Below are positions 30,827 to 43,300 of a stretch of DNA of 64,000 bases, one piece after another (within the stretch, counting starts at the first letter, position 1; each line of letters opens with the position of its first letter). The stretch lies in the NCBI GenBank assembly GCA_946894095.1, contig OX335649.1:18308001-18372000 (forward strand), in the 5' to 3' direction. The notes under the pieces were generated by a model. The model did not search any database. It saw nothing but the letters and a program-made list of their open reading frames with translations, and had not been told where the DNA came from. Position numbers and translations under genes: made by a program. The DNA comes from Incurvaria masculella (Eukaryota; Arthropoda; Insecta; Lepidoptera; Incurvariidae).

Positions 30827-32551
30827 TTATTTTTTAATTTTGTCAGGTAAGCCCACTGGTGAGCGGATTCTGGAGTGTTTGAACCCATTATAAGCGTCTG
30901 GAGAATGATTAATAGCAGCGTTGGACGGTAAAGTATTGGAAGATATAAAACTTAGAAAAGCAGAAAATAATTTGTCAACATTTTCAGGGTTACTAAGGTC
31001 CATTGAAATAATTGGAGAAGAGGGTGTCAACAAAGGAGTTCGAAAAACCGAACCATTATGAGATGTTGGAGGAGTGAAATCATTAAGAAGGGCTTGATGA
31101 GCGTTGCGATCGTACCCCTGAGGAAGAGGGGCGCGAGCTCGAGGTTGCGAAAAGAATGTTTTTTTGTATGAGTATGTAGGAATGGATGGTTTATTGACTG
31201 GAGCGCTGGAGGTGACCTCTGCAAAGGACCGCTTAGAGGGCCTAAATTGACTGGCAGCCTCCGTATATGAAATAGCTTCTTCTGCCATTTTATGTTTAAT
31301 ATTTTTTTGTCTATTTTGTTCCGGACAAATTTTACTTGTTGCATAGTGTCTGCCTTCACAGTAAAGGCAGCTTGCATTTTCTTCTGTGATGTTGCAGTCA
31401 TTGGCTGAATGGAATTCTCCGCATTTATAACAACGTGGCTGCGAACGGCATATTGTCTTGGTATGTCCATATCTTGAGCAATTGAAGCATTGGATGGTCG
31501 GATATTTGTAAAGTTCTACTTGAATAGAATTATACATTAATAGGATCTTATCAGGAAGACTCTGACCATCAAAAGTTACAACCACACTTTGGGATGGTTT
31601 CCACATAGGGGAACCATCGACCATTTTTTTGAAATTTAAGCGTCTGACTTTGAGGACTCTTCCTCCGCCAGGAATTTCAATGTCTTTCAAAAGATCCTCT
31701 TCGGACCATTCAATTGGAATTCCTTTCACCAATCCAATTCTTGTGACATTAAATGACGGAATAAAAGCCTTATATTTGGCTTCGGATAAATAATGATTTT
31801 GTATGAATAGATTGGCATATTGGGCGGATTTGAAGGTGACGGTTACTCTATTTCGTCCCACACTCTTTACCCCACCGTCTATGATACCTTGGAATGAGTT
31901 CCGTTTTAAAAATTGACCAAAATGAACTGGATGCAGAACAACTCCAGCCGATGGATTTGATTCCACCCTCTGGACGTGGACTAAGAAAGGAGCTTTGTCA
32001 AAGTCCCGGTAAAGTTCGGTATGATTTGGAGTTGAGATATCATTCGTGGAAATCCGGGATGGGCCTTGTTGGGATAGATCTTGTTGGGATAGGTCTTGTT
32101 TGGATAGGTCTTGTTGGGATATGTCTTGTTGGGATAGGTCTTGTTGGGATATGTTTAGTTTGGATAGGACTGCTTGAGGCCCAATAACCTGAGAATTGGG
32201 AGCCTGCTTTATTTCATCATGTTCACAATCTGACGAGATAAAAGATGATTGTGATGAATCAATCTTAACTTTGAGTTGAGAGTTTTGTTTGTTACTTTTG
32301 TTTTTTCTTTGATGTTCTTTTATTTTTCGTTTCCTTTTACCAATTATGGCGGAAAAGTCCATGCCTTCATTATCAGACAATCTATCGAATGAATTGTGAA
32401 TTTCAATGGTATGGCTGGCCTCTGGTGGGGTTAGGAATGCATCATTAAGGTTGTCGCTCTTATCGCTAGATGCATCTTGAGCGAGAATGAACCCCGGCGG
32501 CATATGATGGCGGCCGCCGGGGTCGTCCGGGTCGGGTGGTTCATTCATCAC
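30827..32551 (-). CDS. I-clade LINE ORF1 protein (gag-like, zinc knuckles)
   Basis: 574 residues. The N-terminal 150 residues are acidic then Lys-rich (GKRKRKIKEHQRKNKSNK). A run of five-residue repeats (QQDLS/QQDIS) at residues of about 130-165 is encoded by a 15-bp minisatellite at 32060-32165. An RNA-binding-like domain at about 190-350 includes a segment on EWSEEDLLKDIEIPGGG. Three zinc knuckles follow at about 357-412 (CFNCSRYGHTKTIC, CYKCGEFHSANDC, CLYCEGRHYATSKIC). This protein coats LINE RNA in ribonucleoprotein particles. The start MMNEPPDPDD is the first ATG after the short leader. Confidence 0.9.
   Translation of the reverse strand: MMNEPPDPDDPGGRHHMPPGFILAQDASSDKSDNLNDAFLTPPEASHTIEIHNSFDRLSDNEGMDFSAIIGKRKRKIKEHQRKNKSNKQNSQLKVKIDSSQSSFISSDCEHDEIKQAPNSQVIGPQAVLSKLNISQQDLSQQDISQQDLSKQDLSQQDLSQQGPSRISTNDISTPNHTELYRDFDKAPFLVHVQRVESNPSAGVVLHPVHFGQFLKRNSFQGIIDGGVKSVGRNRVTVTFKSAQYANLFIQNHYLSEAKYKAFIPSFNVTRIGLVKGIPIEWSEEDLLKDIEIPGGGRVLKVRRLNFKKMVDGSPMWKPSQSVVVTFDGQSLPDKILLMYNSIQVELYKYPTIQCFNCSRYGHTKTICRSQPRCYKCGEFHSANDCNITEENASCLYCEGRHYATSKICPEQNRQKNIKHKMAEEAISYTEAASQFRPSKRSFAEVTSSAPVNKPSIPTYSYKKTFFSQPRARAPLPQGYDRNAHQALLNDFTPPTSHNGSVFRTPLLTPSSPIISMDLSNPENVDKLFSAFLSFISSNTLPSNAAINHSPDAYNGFKHSRIRSPVGLPDKIKK
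32060..32165 (-). repeat. 15-bp minisatellite inside LINE ORF1
   Basis: About seven near-identical units of the type TTGGGATAGGTCTTG in frame, encoding repeated SQQDL/SQQDI. Because the unit is a multiple of three, length changes do not break ORF1. Confidence 0.85.
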
Positions 32552-32729
32552 AACATCACCCTACTTACGCGATACGAAAATCCAATAAACACAAATAGGC
32601 AGAGCAAGCCGGGAAACACGACACAATGGCTTTACGGAACCACACAATCACTGATATTATTCTTTGCGATTTGCAAAAAAATATGCACGCGACCTCATCG
32701 ACAGTCTTTTGTCTTCCCCGGAATTTTTC

Positions 32730-33254
32730 AATGTACTAGTATCCAAGAACTTTGCTCCTTCATTGATCACGGGGATCACAAATTTGCATAATTATTATAA
32801 TGTATTATATCTTCGTGCGCCAGTTAGTAACTTCTAAATCGAACCTTACCGGACCGGTTTGATGAATGAGTGAGTACTCCATAGATAATATAATATTATG
32901 GAGTACTCCTCGAATGATTTTGACGCACGACACAGAGTTGGGTCGATCGCGAACGTAATGAATGAACGGTTCAAAAGACTCGGGTCGTCGCTGCTGAACG
33001 AATCGTTCGCAAATATTTATATCCCACAATATAATTTCTTCGATTGGCAGATCGTTTTTAACAATTGGGAAGAAAACATGTTTTTTATTGCGACAGGTGG
33101 CGTCTAAGAAAGCTTACCTAAAAGATCTGTCAAAGCTCTCAGATACCTTACACAATCAAACAGAATAGATTATGTTCAGAAAAAATCGATTTACTCAATT
33201 TATGTGTTTGAAATTCCTTAATTTTCTCCATATTATTCCGAAAATAAATTGTTG
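32730..33254. other. No gene seen
   Basis: There is a hairpin near 32870-32910 (GAGTACTCCATAGATAATA and the inverse). The word GGTGGCGTCTAAG at 33097 is shared with the spacer of the 13-18.6 kb cluster. No coding signal. Confidence 0.5.
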
Positions 33255-33807
33255 TTAAGGTGGCCCTTCCCGGCGGGACTAACTCATTCGCGGGCAAGGT
33301 ACAAAACCGTGCTATTGTGGTCTCGGACCTTCTTTTTTCAGAGAAAAAGACTTGCTCCGTGTTGAGGAGGATGAAACATGTCCACAAAGCAGACAATGCG
33401 CGTAGTGTTTAATTTGGTAATATTTACGAAAATTTTATAAACAAAACGACTTATAGCTAAAAGTAAATCACAACCGCTGTAGTCAAAAATCAAACAAAAA
33501 TTAATTTAATTAATTATAAATCTTCATGAAACAAACTATGTCTGATGACTTATCCTTTTAAGATGTTTTTATTATATCGTTGAGTAATCCACCTCAAAAG
33601 TTATAGTTTAAAACGCACGAAAAATTGGAACTTTCAAACCTTATAATTTAGAAATCAAACACTATTTTACATTGCCAATGGTCATCAGACATCTAGTTCT
33701 ATCAAATAAAGCTGTTTTGAGTATAATTTTGGATCCCTGACAAGAAATATGCGCATGATATTCTTTCCACGTTTATATGGGGAGTTGAGCGGAAAGGCCC
33801 ACCTTAA
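33255..33807 (+). mobile_element. TTAA-flanked MITE, copy 2 of 4 (553 bp)
   Basis: TTAAGGTGGCCC to GGCCCACCTTAA. It is more diverged at both ends than the other copies (CTTCCCGG, GGAAAGG) and therefore probably older. Confidence 0.85.
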
Positions 33808-34968
33808 TTATGCTTATCAAAAGACGTCGTGGGAAAGAAAATATCACAAAACCTTAACCTATAATATTTCGTTTCGTACTTTGTGCGTCAATGACATTTA
33901 AATTTTTTTGAAGACAAACAAAACCTCTTCTTTTTCTCTACACCTTATTCTAACTGCATCGTGGAGTACATCTTTCATCTAAAAACTTATAAATCAAACT
34001 TGACAGGAATGACAGTTTTGACGTTTTTAAGGCGAGGTCGCTTATGTGACATCTACAATAAGCTTTAAAGTTTTCTTCCCCATTCAAAAGTAAATATATT
34101 TTCTGAACTTTCCGTTAAAAACCGTTCTGTCAAGAACAAATGCTTTATACCAAGATATTTTTTAACGTAATTGTTGAAAATTAATACCGAAAGGAAGAAG
34201 TAAAATCGCGGCTTTAGACCGACTCAGGGCTGATTTTTCAACAGCCAAATGACTATTCTACAGATTTGTTTACGCACTTATCCATCCGATATAGTAAGTC
34301 CATACGATTATTAGTTAATTTATAGTCAGATAATTGTGATAGAAGATATAATTCTCCGGCAATGACTATCCATCTTTTGTCAAACGTGAATTTATACTAT
34401 CGGTCCGATAAGTACTATCTCAGGATTGAAAAATCGGAGAGACACCGTGCCAGCGGGTCTATTTACGAGATTGTCACGTGTGAGTCAGTCATCTTTCTTC
34501 GTGGCTCATGAGCTCATGGATGCGGCACTCACCGGTGCCGAATCCATGATTAGACCCGGCTTGCGAACGAAAGGGTCAAAAGAAACGGGTCTTACCACAT
34601 ATTACATTTATGATTTTTATATTCTGTTGTCTTTCCCGCTTAAAACAAAATCGAATAAAGTTTAGACTGATTCTATTATCGTAATAAAAATGGAAGTAGT
34701 CTTTAACCGTGTAATGTATGTACGCACCACACATTCTTTTAAAGTAAAGTGTAATTTGAATGTAATTTGTGTTTTTATTTTATTTCATACGCCTGCAAAT
34801 TTCGTCTTTTTTACAAAGATGCAATGCGAACGATATTTACAAGATTCATGTTTCAAACTAAACGAGAATGTCACCAAATGGCTCAGGCCAAATTAAATTA
34901 TTTGCCGTTCTTACGGTCAGAGCCCGGGTCGAGACAATCTTGCTAACGACCCAAGTTCATTTGGCTAA
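33808..34968. other. No gene seen
   Basis: AT-rich with scattered short frames. Nothing recognisable on either strand. Confidence 0.45.
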
Positions 34969-35110
34969 GGGCCGAGTGCACGAAGATATCGATGGCACGA
35001 AGGAACAAAAAATCAAAATCAACGCCAAAGTATGATCAACACATCACTTTCACTAAAAGTGCCGTGTTTGAACATTGATTAACTGAGCCGTCTCTTCGTG
35101 CAACCGGGGC
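34969..35110. repeat. Short MITE with TAA target duplication (142 bp)
   Basis: The left end GGGCCGAGTGCACGAAGA is answered by the inverse TCTTCGTGCAACCGGGGC. TAA is present on both sides (34966-34968, 35111-35113). A 3-bp TWA duplication suggests mobilisation by a PIF/Harbinger enzyme. Confidence 0.6.
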
Positions 35111-35677
35111 TAAGAATCGGGTCGGATAACCACGCGAACTATTGATCGAAAAATGACATTATCACGAGGAAACATTTTTTTATGCAGAATTGTATTTTGT
35201 GTAAACAAATTGCGATTTTAGTAGCCGGTGGTATGTTAGTGATAAGCCTTTGAAGAAACGACAACCATTACCACCCTTTCAATTACCGCATATGCTTGAG
35301 CAATTTAGAGCACTCTTTCTTCACGGACGCATTCGTCTTTGCAAGCGCACACTATCAGGGAAAGTAATTCCTGGGGAGCTGCAGGACGTGCTGTTTCCTT
35401 CTTGCGATATTTGGAGCTAAGGATACTGAAGATCTAGATTGTTCTCGCTGCCAGTGTTACTTGCGGGCTATTGCAAAGTAGCCTATGCATTCATTGTTCA
35501 AATTGGCTGCGCTTCCTCCCACTTCAGCCGCTTCCAGGCAGCATTAATTTAGAACCTACCACCAGGTGCGTAAGTGGCCGAATGAGGAGAAGCTTGAAGA
35601 AGTGGAAGAAGATTGGCGAACACCTGAGACCAATTACAACAACACGTCCTGCAGCTCCCCAGAATACAGAAAGGTAT

Positions 35678-35900
35678 TAGTGAAAAAAATAATCCGATAT
35701 TAGTAGGAAGAGAGATTAAAGTTAAAGCTTCATAAAGGAAGGGAGAATTTGGAGCTAGGGTAATGGGACAGCATAGGAGTATGTGGTTCAAGAGCCCTAC
35801 ATCTAAGCCGCTCTTGCAGAGTGAGGAGTCGTATATGTGTAACTTAGCCAAGTAAACAGGGGCACTGGCAACGGGGACCGATCCTCATGCGGCATTACGG
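35678..35900 (-). pseudogene. Fragment of an I-clade LINE ORF2 C-terminus
   Basis: Reading AKLHIYDSSLCKSGLDVG, then HILLCCP and LPTNIGLFFS, it aligns with ARLHIKDSSVCECGLDDG ... IFFCCP ... LPTNINCLLS at the end of the intact LINE at 26748. Two of the cysteines of the C-terminal motif are lost and the frame breaks near 35855. It is an old, truncated relative. Confidence 0.75.
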
Positions 35901-36248
35901 GAGGAAGTACTGTAGAATTCCAAATGATGGGTATAAAGCTGGTGGCGAAATTGCAATACCTGCGAAAGGTATGTATGGCTGGTTCGGATACAGCCTTGAA
36001 GTATATTAATAAAGTCGTTCTTTTTATTACATCACACTTTTATTTATTAATGTTTCCTCGCTTCATGGTCGATTTTATATACATATCACATTCGTTGAAC
36101 TTTGCCTGGGTCGATGTAAAAAATAGCACACCAGGCATACTGACACTACTAACTGGGAGTTTCTTTGCGATTCCTTTCGAGTGCTCGCTGCAAACGGTGA
36201 TTCTTCAAACAAAATCTTCGATCGATGATTGTACGCAATTCTTTCTCT

Positions 36249-37431
36249 CTAATTCTTCTGTGTCCGGAGTCCCGTGCTCATAGTTTCCACGCTCCGCAGC
36301 CAGAGGGCGACGTCGGCGGGGCAGTCGGGTCGCGGCGCCCGGCCCGGCAGCACGGCGCGGGCATGGACCGGCCCGGTCACGTGCTGGCGGGACACGAGCT
36401 GCGCGCGCACCACTCCATCGCGACACGTCGCCAGCCGGTGGCGCAGCAGCAGCGAGCGCTCGTCCCACCACACCAGTTGCGGGGTCGAACCATACGCTCT
36501 AAAGTTTATCCTAGGAGGAATAAAATTGCTCCACTGTCCCGTACTCATGATTTTTACGTATGATGTAAAAAATGCTACAATAAAAATAAGAAAGTATGTC
36601 GCTTTATTTAATGAATGTGATATAATAATAATAATAATAACTTCGTTTATTCCTCTTATTACACTCGATTATATATAATATGATATGTATATATGTACAT
36701 AGGATCGACCATTTAGCAAGGACACATAATTAAAAAAAGAAAGCTGAGAAACTAACTACGTTATTAATATAGTCCAAGGCTGGACTTAAACCAGTAACCA
36801 CACCTTACACGGGTATTGCGTCTAAATAGTAAAATAGTCCAATTTCGCCTTCAGTAATCAATGCCAAAACGAAAAACTCAGTCAACATACTGGATATATG
36901 GGAGCCATCCTATTCGTCCCAAGCGTGGATTGGAACGTTAGAAACTCCGGCTGCAGGAGGTAAGCGTGCGTAACAGCTCTATCTGGAGAATAGGGTGTGG
37001 ACATCGACCACGTGGCACTTGCGGGTGGAATATCACTTCTGTATTTGAGGTAGCAATACCTACTAGGGCTATGGTCCCTTTGGTCCCCACTGACGTTTCG
37101 GCGTCGTCATTTTGCGTATAGGTAACCTCACTTTTGGACATCGGGACAGCCATATAATAAACAGCGAAGGACAGTCGATTCCGACGCACATCTCCAGCCC
37201 AATTCGCCGGGATCCACACCTCCGTCTCAATTGTGTAGAGCGCGAACAGCGGCACCGGCGCGTCGAGCACGGCGTGCGTGGCGGCCTGCAGTGTGCCGCA
37301 GCGCAGCGCGCGCGCGCGCTCCTCCATGCCCGTCACGCGCCAGTGGTGGAAGCGCGCGAAGTCGAGCGCGCGCAGCATGCGCGAGGCGCGCATGCGCAGG
37401 GACGCGTCCACGTCGCGGGTCGTGCACACGC
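36249..37431 (-). pseudogene. THEM6-like paralogue B, C-terminal exons, probably decayed
   Basis: The hotdog exon (37431-37220) starts with the same phase and the same GVCTTRDVD as gene A, and keeps LDFARFHHW and PLFALYTIETE. However, the HMNNARY segment is now RMRASRM, one residue shorter. The last-exon region (36498-36249) keeps CRDGVVRAQLVSR and DCPADVALWLRSVE, and ends at TAG. The position where gene A has its acceptor has no AG here. The nearest acceptor (TTTAG, 36499-36501) puts the conserved frame out of phase with the donor GAG|GTGTGG unless the cut is two bases later. Both exons are strikingly GC-rich. It may be a pseudogene or a rapidly changing copy. Confidence 0.65.
36622..36642 (+). 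repeat. (ATA)n microsatellite
   Basis: About seven AAT/ATA units in a row. No other function is evident. Confidence 0.8.
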
Positions 37432-38216
37432 CTGCGGGCAGAGCGCGACTCTTGAAGACAACGTCACAGGGTGTCATTTCTGGATTCCGAAAAGAGAACT
37501 GAGTGGTCAGTCTGAGTTCTCACCTAAATGGCGTTTACGGCAAACCGATCGACTGGCGTTTTCCGTAAAACGTCAAACAAGTCTTTACTAGATATTCTGT
37601 GGTTTTACTTCTATAAGCTGTCAAAGTCAAATTCGGACTTCCGACAGGCATCCGTCACTCCTAAATACCTACTCAGATCGTCGCCCACCGCTCTTGGGAA
37701 CCCGAGGTTCCAAGTTGAGTCAGGGCCGCGCGCACACGCTCGCACGTCTAGTCAAACAGTGGTTTCGGAAATCGCACTTTCGACGTATTTATTCGTAATA
37801 ATGTCTTATCATCAGATAATGTAATATAATAACTTTTGCGTGAACGGATGTTACAGTATACAGAAAAAAATTAAGTTATTTTTCTTTGCGCTAATGAAAT
37901 ATTCTGAAAGGTAAGTTTGTTATGATACTTTAAGTTTGTTTTTGGAGTTTAGGTTTATTGACATTTTGTATTGACGTTTTGCCTTATCTGTAGGTAAATG
38001 TGTTATGAGGTACATGTTGACACTTAATTAACTGGTATCAGCACAGCACTTTTTTAATAAATTAAGTATTATTTATCCATATATTACAAGGAAAAATCAC
38101 CTCCATGGAAAATACTTCATTAATTGTTTTTTTTTAGTAAAAGAATAATGGTCAGATGACGGGAAAAGACACGTACTGACAAGTACCTATGTAAGTCACT
38201 TTTTATGCGACCTGAC

Positions 38217-38598
38217 ATTGATGCCTAATACCACACAACTACCGTTATGATATGAGCCCAATACACCACATTCCCGAAGGAATTAGGTGCCATGCCAGGA
38301 CCTTCCCTTTATGAGCACGGCTATATTGAACTAGATGGAAAACACGGACAATTTTTCATTGCCGCTTCGACCATCTTTTAATCCAATGCGATGATACGAA
38401 CCCGGGCGGGCTTAAACCCTGCCACCTAGTAGGGGAAGGAGACTTACAGTTTTACATGGATTCCGAACCATGGAGCAGCTCACATTCGTGACGAAATGCA
38501 CTTATCGAACTCGAAAAGAGAAAAAAAGTGGTGCATTGAACCCAGACCTCTGGTACGGTAGGCCAGTCCCCGTGCTACTAGGCTACGAGCCGCTCATA
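38217..38598 (-). repeat. SINE, full length, minus orientation
   Basis: It mirrors 57533-57950 from the tRNA-like head (on the minus strand GAGCGGCTCGTAGCCTAGTAGC) to GGTATTAGGCATC near 38217. A B-box-like GGGTTCAATGC is weakened. It sits just outside the left end of the 14.8-kb transposon. Confidence 0.8.
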
Positions 38599-38758
38599 CG
38601 AGTAATACATGAGCATATTCGTTGAAACATGGCTTTCTTAGATAGTCTTGATTAACACATCAAACGTTGTTATATGTGCAAACACGGACATGCAAATGAT
38701 ACTGGCCGAATAATAACCGCTTTTCAGTAGGAGTTAGATAATTAAAGATACATTATAA

Positions 38759-38784
38759 GGGTGAGGCCGCCAATTTTTGCTGAT
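38759..38784 (+). repeat. Left terminal inverted repeat, 26 bp
   Basis: Begins GGGTGAGGCCGCCAATTTTT and matches 53551-53576 perfectly in reverse complement. ATAA precedes it. Confidence 0.85.
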
Positions 38785-40179
38785 TTCACCATTTTTTTTC
38801 TCCGCGGACAGTATTTTAAAAAGTATTGTAGTTATCTAATTTTCGATAACGGCGTAACAAAAGGGCTCAAGGAGACATTACAATTATTTCAGTTCAAATA
38901 GTAAACTAAAAATATATTTCAAATGAAACTTGAAAAAATGTTGAAAAATGACAAAAAAAATCCTATCCGCCGAGGTAGAGGTGCACTTTAACTGTCGCTG
39001 TAGCAATAAGTATGACAGTTTTTTAGACACGGAAGATATGTAATGAATGCTCATATGAATGGCTAATAATCATTTTAATTTCTTGACGATTCATTACATA
39101 CTTTCTTTGAAAACTTTTCCAAATCGGTTACGTCGTAAAAATTGTAATTCTACGCCACTTTGTCAACGTCACCATTATTCTCCATGTCTACTAAAGGTTG
39201 AGAGTCAGGGAGGTTAAAATCGGGAGGTGGCAACACTGAATTTTTAAAATCTATGAACAGCGGTATGACAGCCGCCATTTTTTTGGCAGTTGACATGTGT
39301 CACGCAGACTCGGCGGGTGTACACAGTTTTTTCAGAGGAAGATTTGTGTGCATAGAAATGTAAGTACAGCTGTTTTACTAAAAACTATCGGTGCATCAAG
39401 TGAGTAGAACTTAAAGCCATGTTTGGAGCTTTAATTTAACTCAAATTATGCCTTATTTACAGAGATTTGTTTGGTTTTCTCAACGCGACCATAGCGTAGA
39501 AGTAACATTTTTGGTACTTCAACGCCACCGGTAGCGTCAATATGCGCCACCTCCTCTACGCCACCAAATAAAGGTGAGTATATACGTTCTGTTATAATAA
39601 TTAAGAATAAAATGTACAAATATAAGGTAATTTTTTATAAGGTGTAACAAATTGAATGGTAGATTAAGTTCTATATCCGAAATCACTTTTACCGAACAGT
39701 TTTGTCAAAAACATTTTTATGTAAAATTTAAATCTTTAGGGTTCCGTACCCAAAGGGTGCCAACGGAACAAGGGCCATTTTGATCGCGCCATCAGTATCA
39801 GTCAGGAGTCGCATGGGATCCATACATTTTACGTTAAATTGTTATTATGGTCGTGTCCTCTGACTCAAATATATGAAACTTCAAGCCGATTCGCTGCTCC
39901 CACGCTATTCTAATCGACTGCCGAGCGATGTAGCTATTGAGTAGCATCACCGATGAGTGAAGCCAATCGCCTCGAAGTTTGATAGATGTGAGGATGAGCA
40001 CGAGACCATAATACTAACTAAACGTAAAATCGTTAGACACCTACTTGTAGGTGTAACGACGCCACATGTAGCACTTTCCTAAAAAACATTAGGGAAAACC
40101 TACACCTGAGCATAATGTAGTTTTGTCCATTAACCCTTTGTCTTATTACAGGAAATTCATCTATTATTATTTATTACAG

Positions 40180-40389
40180 ATGCCTTTGACCACAGCAGAA
40201 AAATCGAGAAGATACAGGGAGCGAATTAAAAGTAACCCGGAAAAATATAAAATTTCTAAAGAAAAGAGCAGAGCAAGATCAGCTAAACATTACGATGAAA
40301 AAAAGAAGGCATTAGACGAAGATAAAAAACGTGAGATGAGATTAAAATGGCGCCAAACATATGCTTCAAAGAAGAAATTGCAAAGAGAG
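40180..40389 (+). CDS. Transposase-like gene, coding exon 1
   Basis: The acceptor TTTATTACAG directly precedes ATG. The 70 codons are Lys/Arg-rich and end at AGAGAG|GTAGGT. A non-coding leader exon ending near 39359 probably precedes it. Confidence 0.7.
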
Positions 40390-43300
40390 GTAGGTAAAAT
40401 AAGTTTTCATCTCATTATACAGGGTGTATTTCAATGCTTTGCGTTCCTTTAAGGGGTTGTTATGTAGCCCAAACTAAACAACTTTTATTCTACAACTTTA
40501 TTTTAGCCAAGTAGCCAATTTCTTTCTATGTTCAGATTAGTTTGTATGTTTTTTTATAGTTAATTGTACCCATTCTTATTCTTTTAATTTGATATATTTC
40601 CTTTACCGAACGCCCCCCCCCCTCTCTTCAGGTTTTTTCACTTCTTTAAACAGTTACACACAGTTGTACAGCTCTTGGTGTAGGGGCTAGAGGACTTGCC
40701 TTACCCCCCAGAGGCCTGGGTTCGAACCACGGTCGTGCACCACTTTCTTTCTCTTTCTGAATTAAGTAAGTGCATTTCGTTACGAATGCGAGCTGTACCA
40801 TGGTTCGGAACCCATGTAAACCTGTAGGGGGACCTACCCTACTAGGTGGTAGGGTTAAGCCCGCGCGGGTTGGTACCACCGCATTGAATGAAACTATGGT
40901 TGGGGCGGCAATGAAAAATTGTTCGTGTTTTCCATCCAGTTCAATGTTGCCGTGCTTATTAAGGGAATGTTCTGGCATAGCACTTTCATTTCATTTCATT
41001 TCATTTTATTAGGTCTTTTTGGTATACAATCATACACTTAGACACGTCAAAAAAGGTACATAATAAAATCACGTTAAGAATAGTATAAAATCGATAGAAT
41101 TCAAAATTGTCAAATAAATTATCAAAATAAACAATTCAGGATCTACATTAAATTCATAATAAAAACAATACAAGTTAACTGAATTCATTGGAGTAAAATA
41201 TCAAAATATATCAAATTCCGGTCAATACACAAATACAAATAACATTTAAAATTTCAGTAAAATTGTCAAAAAATATAACTCGAACATAGCTTAAATAATT
41301 AACTATAGTAACTATAACAATCGGCTGTAAAGTGGCTTTGTCATAGAGTTAAACTAAAAATATAATGAGAATAGTGAGTAAAATCTACTCTAAGAAGGCA
41401 TCGTCAGTAATGACGGTGAAGTCATACGTATTCTAAAAGTCTATAGTCAATATTCAAAATAGTAAAGATCGAATGCAATCAGATTGTCAGGCTCTTATCG
41501 CTCAAGGCGTCATTTACTGTGTAGTAGCTTTTAGAAATAACTATTGATTTAATCTTGGTTTTATATTCATTTTCATCCATTGCTCGAACCGTTTCAGGCA
41601 GCTTATTATATAACCTTATACTATTACACACGAAGCTTTTCGTCATCTTGGCTAGCCTATGCTTAACAAGCTGAACATTTTCTTTATAACGTGTGTTATG
41701 TGGATGCACATCACGGTTCAGTGGTGTTTCCTGAATATGTTTTCTAGCGTACAATAAATTATGGTAGACGTAAGCACTTGGCATTGACATTATATTTAAT
41801 TCCCTAAATACTTCACGGCATGAGTCCCTCGCTTTCATTCCTAATATAGCTCGCAGGGCTCGTTTTTGTAATACAAATATCCTATTCGCCTCTGCGGCAG
41901 TCCCCCAGAACATTAGGCCGTACGACATGACACAATCGAAGAAGGCAAAGTAGACAGTTTTAGCAGCTTTACATCCACATAGCTCCCTTATTTTCCTTAT
42001 GGCGTAACAGGCCGAGCTTAGTTTTTTTGCAATTTTATCTATATGCGCCTTCCATTTCAATTGGTCGTCAAATACTACACCTAGGAATGTGATCTCAGAC
42101 GCTACATTTAATGAGGCCTCTTTAATTGAATTGCTTAAGTTTATGTCTAAGAGTCGTCTGTGGGTTCCTAAGGCAAAGTGCATCAGATTTGTCTTGCTTA
42201 TATTAAGTAACAAATTATTAGCCTCAAACCAAGAATTTAGTGAATGTAAAACATTATTTAAATGTTTATGAAGTTCTTTAGAATTCTTGTCTTTAAGCAA
42301 AAGTGATATGTCATCAGCAAACATAATCACTTCAATTTCTTCTTGTATACAACCAGAGAGATCATTAATGTAAATAATAAAGAGAAGTGGACCCAGAATT
42401 GAGCCTTGTGGTATACCCATTGTTACTGCTTGTTTCTCCGATTTCGCACCATTAACATCACATATCTGTGTCCTATTCTCAAGATATGATTTGCAGATTA
42501 ACAATTCTCTTCCTCTAATGCCATAATATTCCAATTTACGAAGCAATATGTTATGATCAACACAGTCAAAGGCCTTTGTGAGGTCACAGAACAATCCATA
42601 CGTGTTATGAGACTGATCTAATGATACTAGTATTAGTTTGAGCATGCTGGCTATAGCATCACATGTTGATTTGCCTTTCTGAAAACCAAACTGTTTTAGG
42701 TTAATAATATTATGCTCTTTAAAGAATTGAGTCAATCTTCTTTCTATCACCTTTTCAAATATTTTACTAAATACTGGCAGTAGTGATACCGGCCTGTAGT
42801 TTGTCACTTCATTGTGTTCTCCTTTTTTGTAAAGTGGTATAACTCGAGCAATTTTCAGCAAATCCGGAAAAGTTCCATGTTTTAAACAGCGATTTATGAT
42901 TTGTGTTAATGGATATACTAAACTATTCGAAAGAGACTTAATTAGCTTGGGTGACATATGCCATAAATCTAGCGAAGGTTTGGACTTCATGCGTCTGAAA
43001 ATCAGTCTTACTTCTGAAAGTGTTACAGGTTCAAATATGATTGCCTCTGGGTTTCTCTTACTGTACATATTTAAAAAATCGGATGCCACAGTAACATTTG
43101 AGTTTAATTTTGTTGTCAGACGATCTGGTTCTGTACAAAAATAATTATTAAAAAGTTCTGCTACCTGTAATTGGTCAGTTAAAATAATTTCATTGTTCAT
43201 TTTTAATTCTATATCTGAGTATTTTTTTTCCACTGATTTTCCAGTTTCTTGTTTTATTATCTGCCACGACGTTTTAATTTTATCCTTTGAGCTTAAGATT

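Larger units (their letters stand above)
26599..32717 (-). mobile_element. Full-length I-clade non-LTR retrotransposon (about 6.1 kb)
   Basis: The element is flanked by a perfect 12-bp duplication CCGGAATTTTTC (26587-26598 and 32718-32729). On the minus strand it has a 166-bp 5' UTR, ORF1 (574 codons), a 341-bp spacer, ORF2 (1245 codons) and a short 3' UTR. It ends in an (AAG)n-type run at 26598-26615. ORF1 with three CCHC knuckles, and ORF2 with APE-like endonuclease, RT and RNase H, is the layout of I-factor relatives; the 5' UTR and spacer are also of I-factor size. Both ORFs are open, so this copy looks young. Confidence 0.9.
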
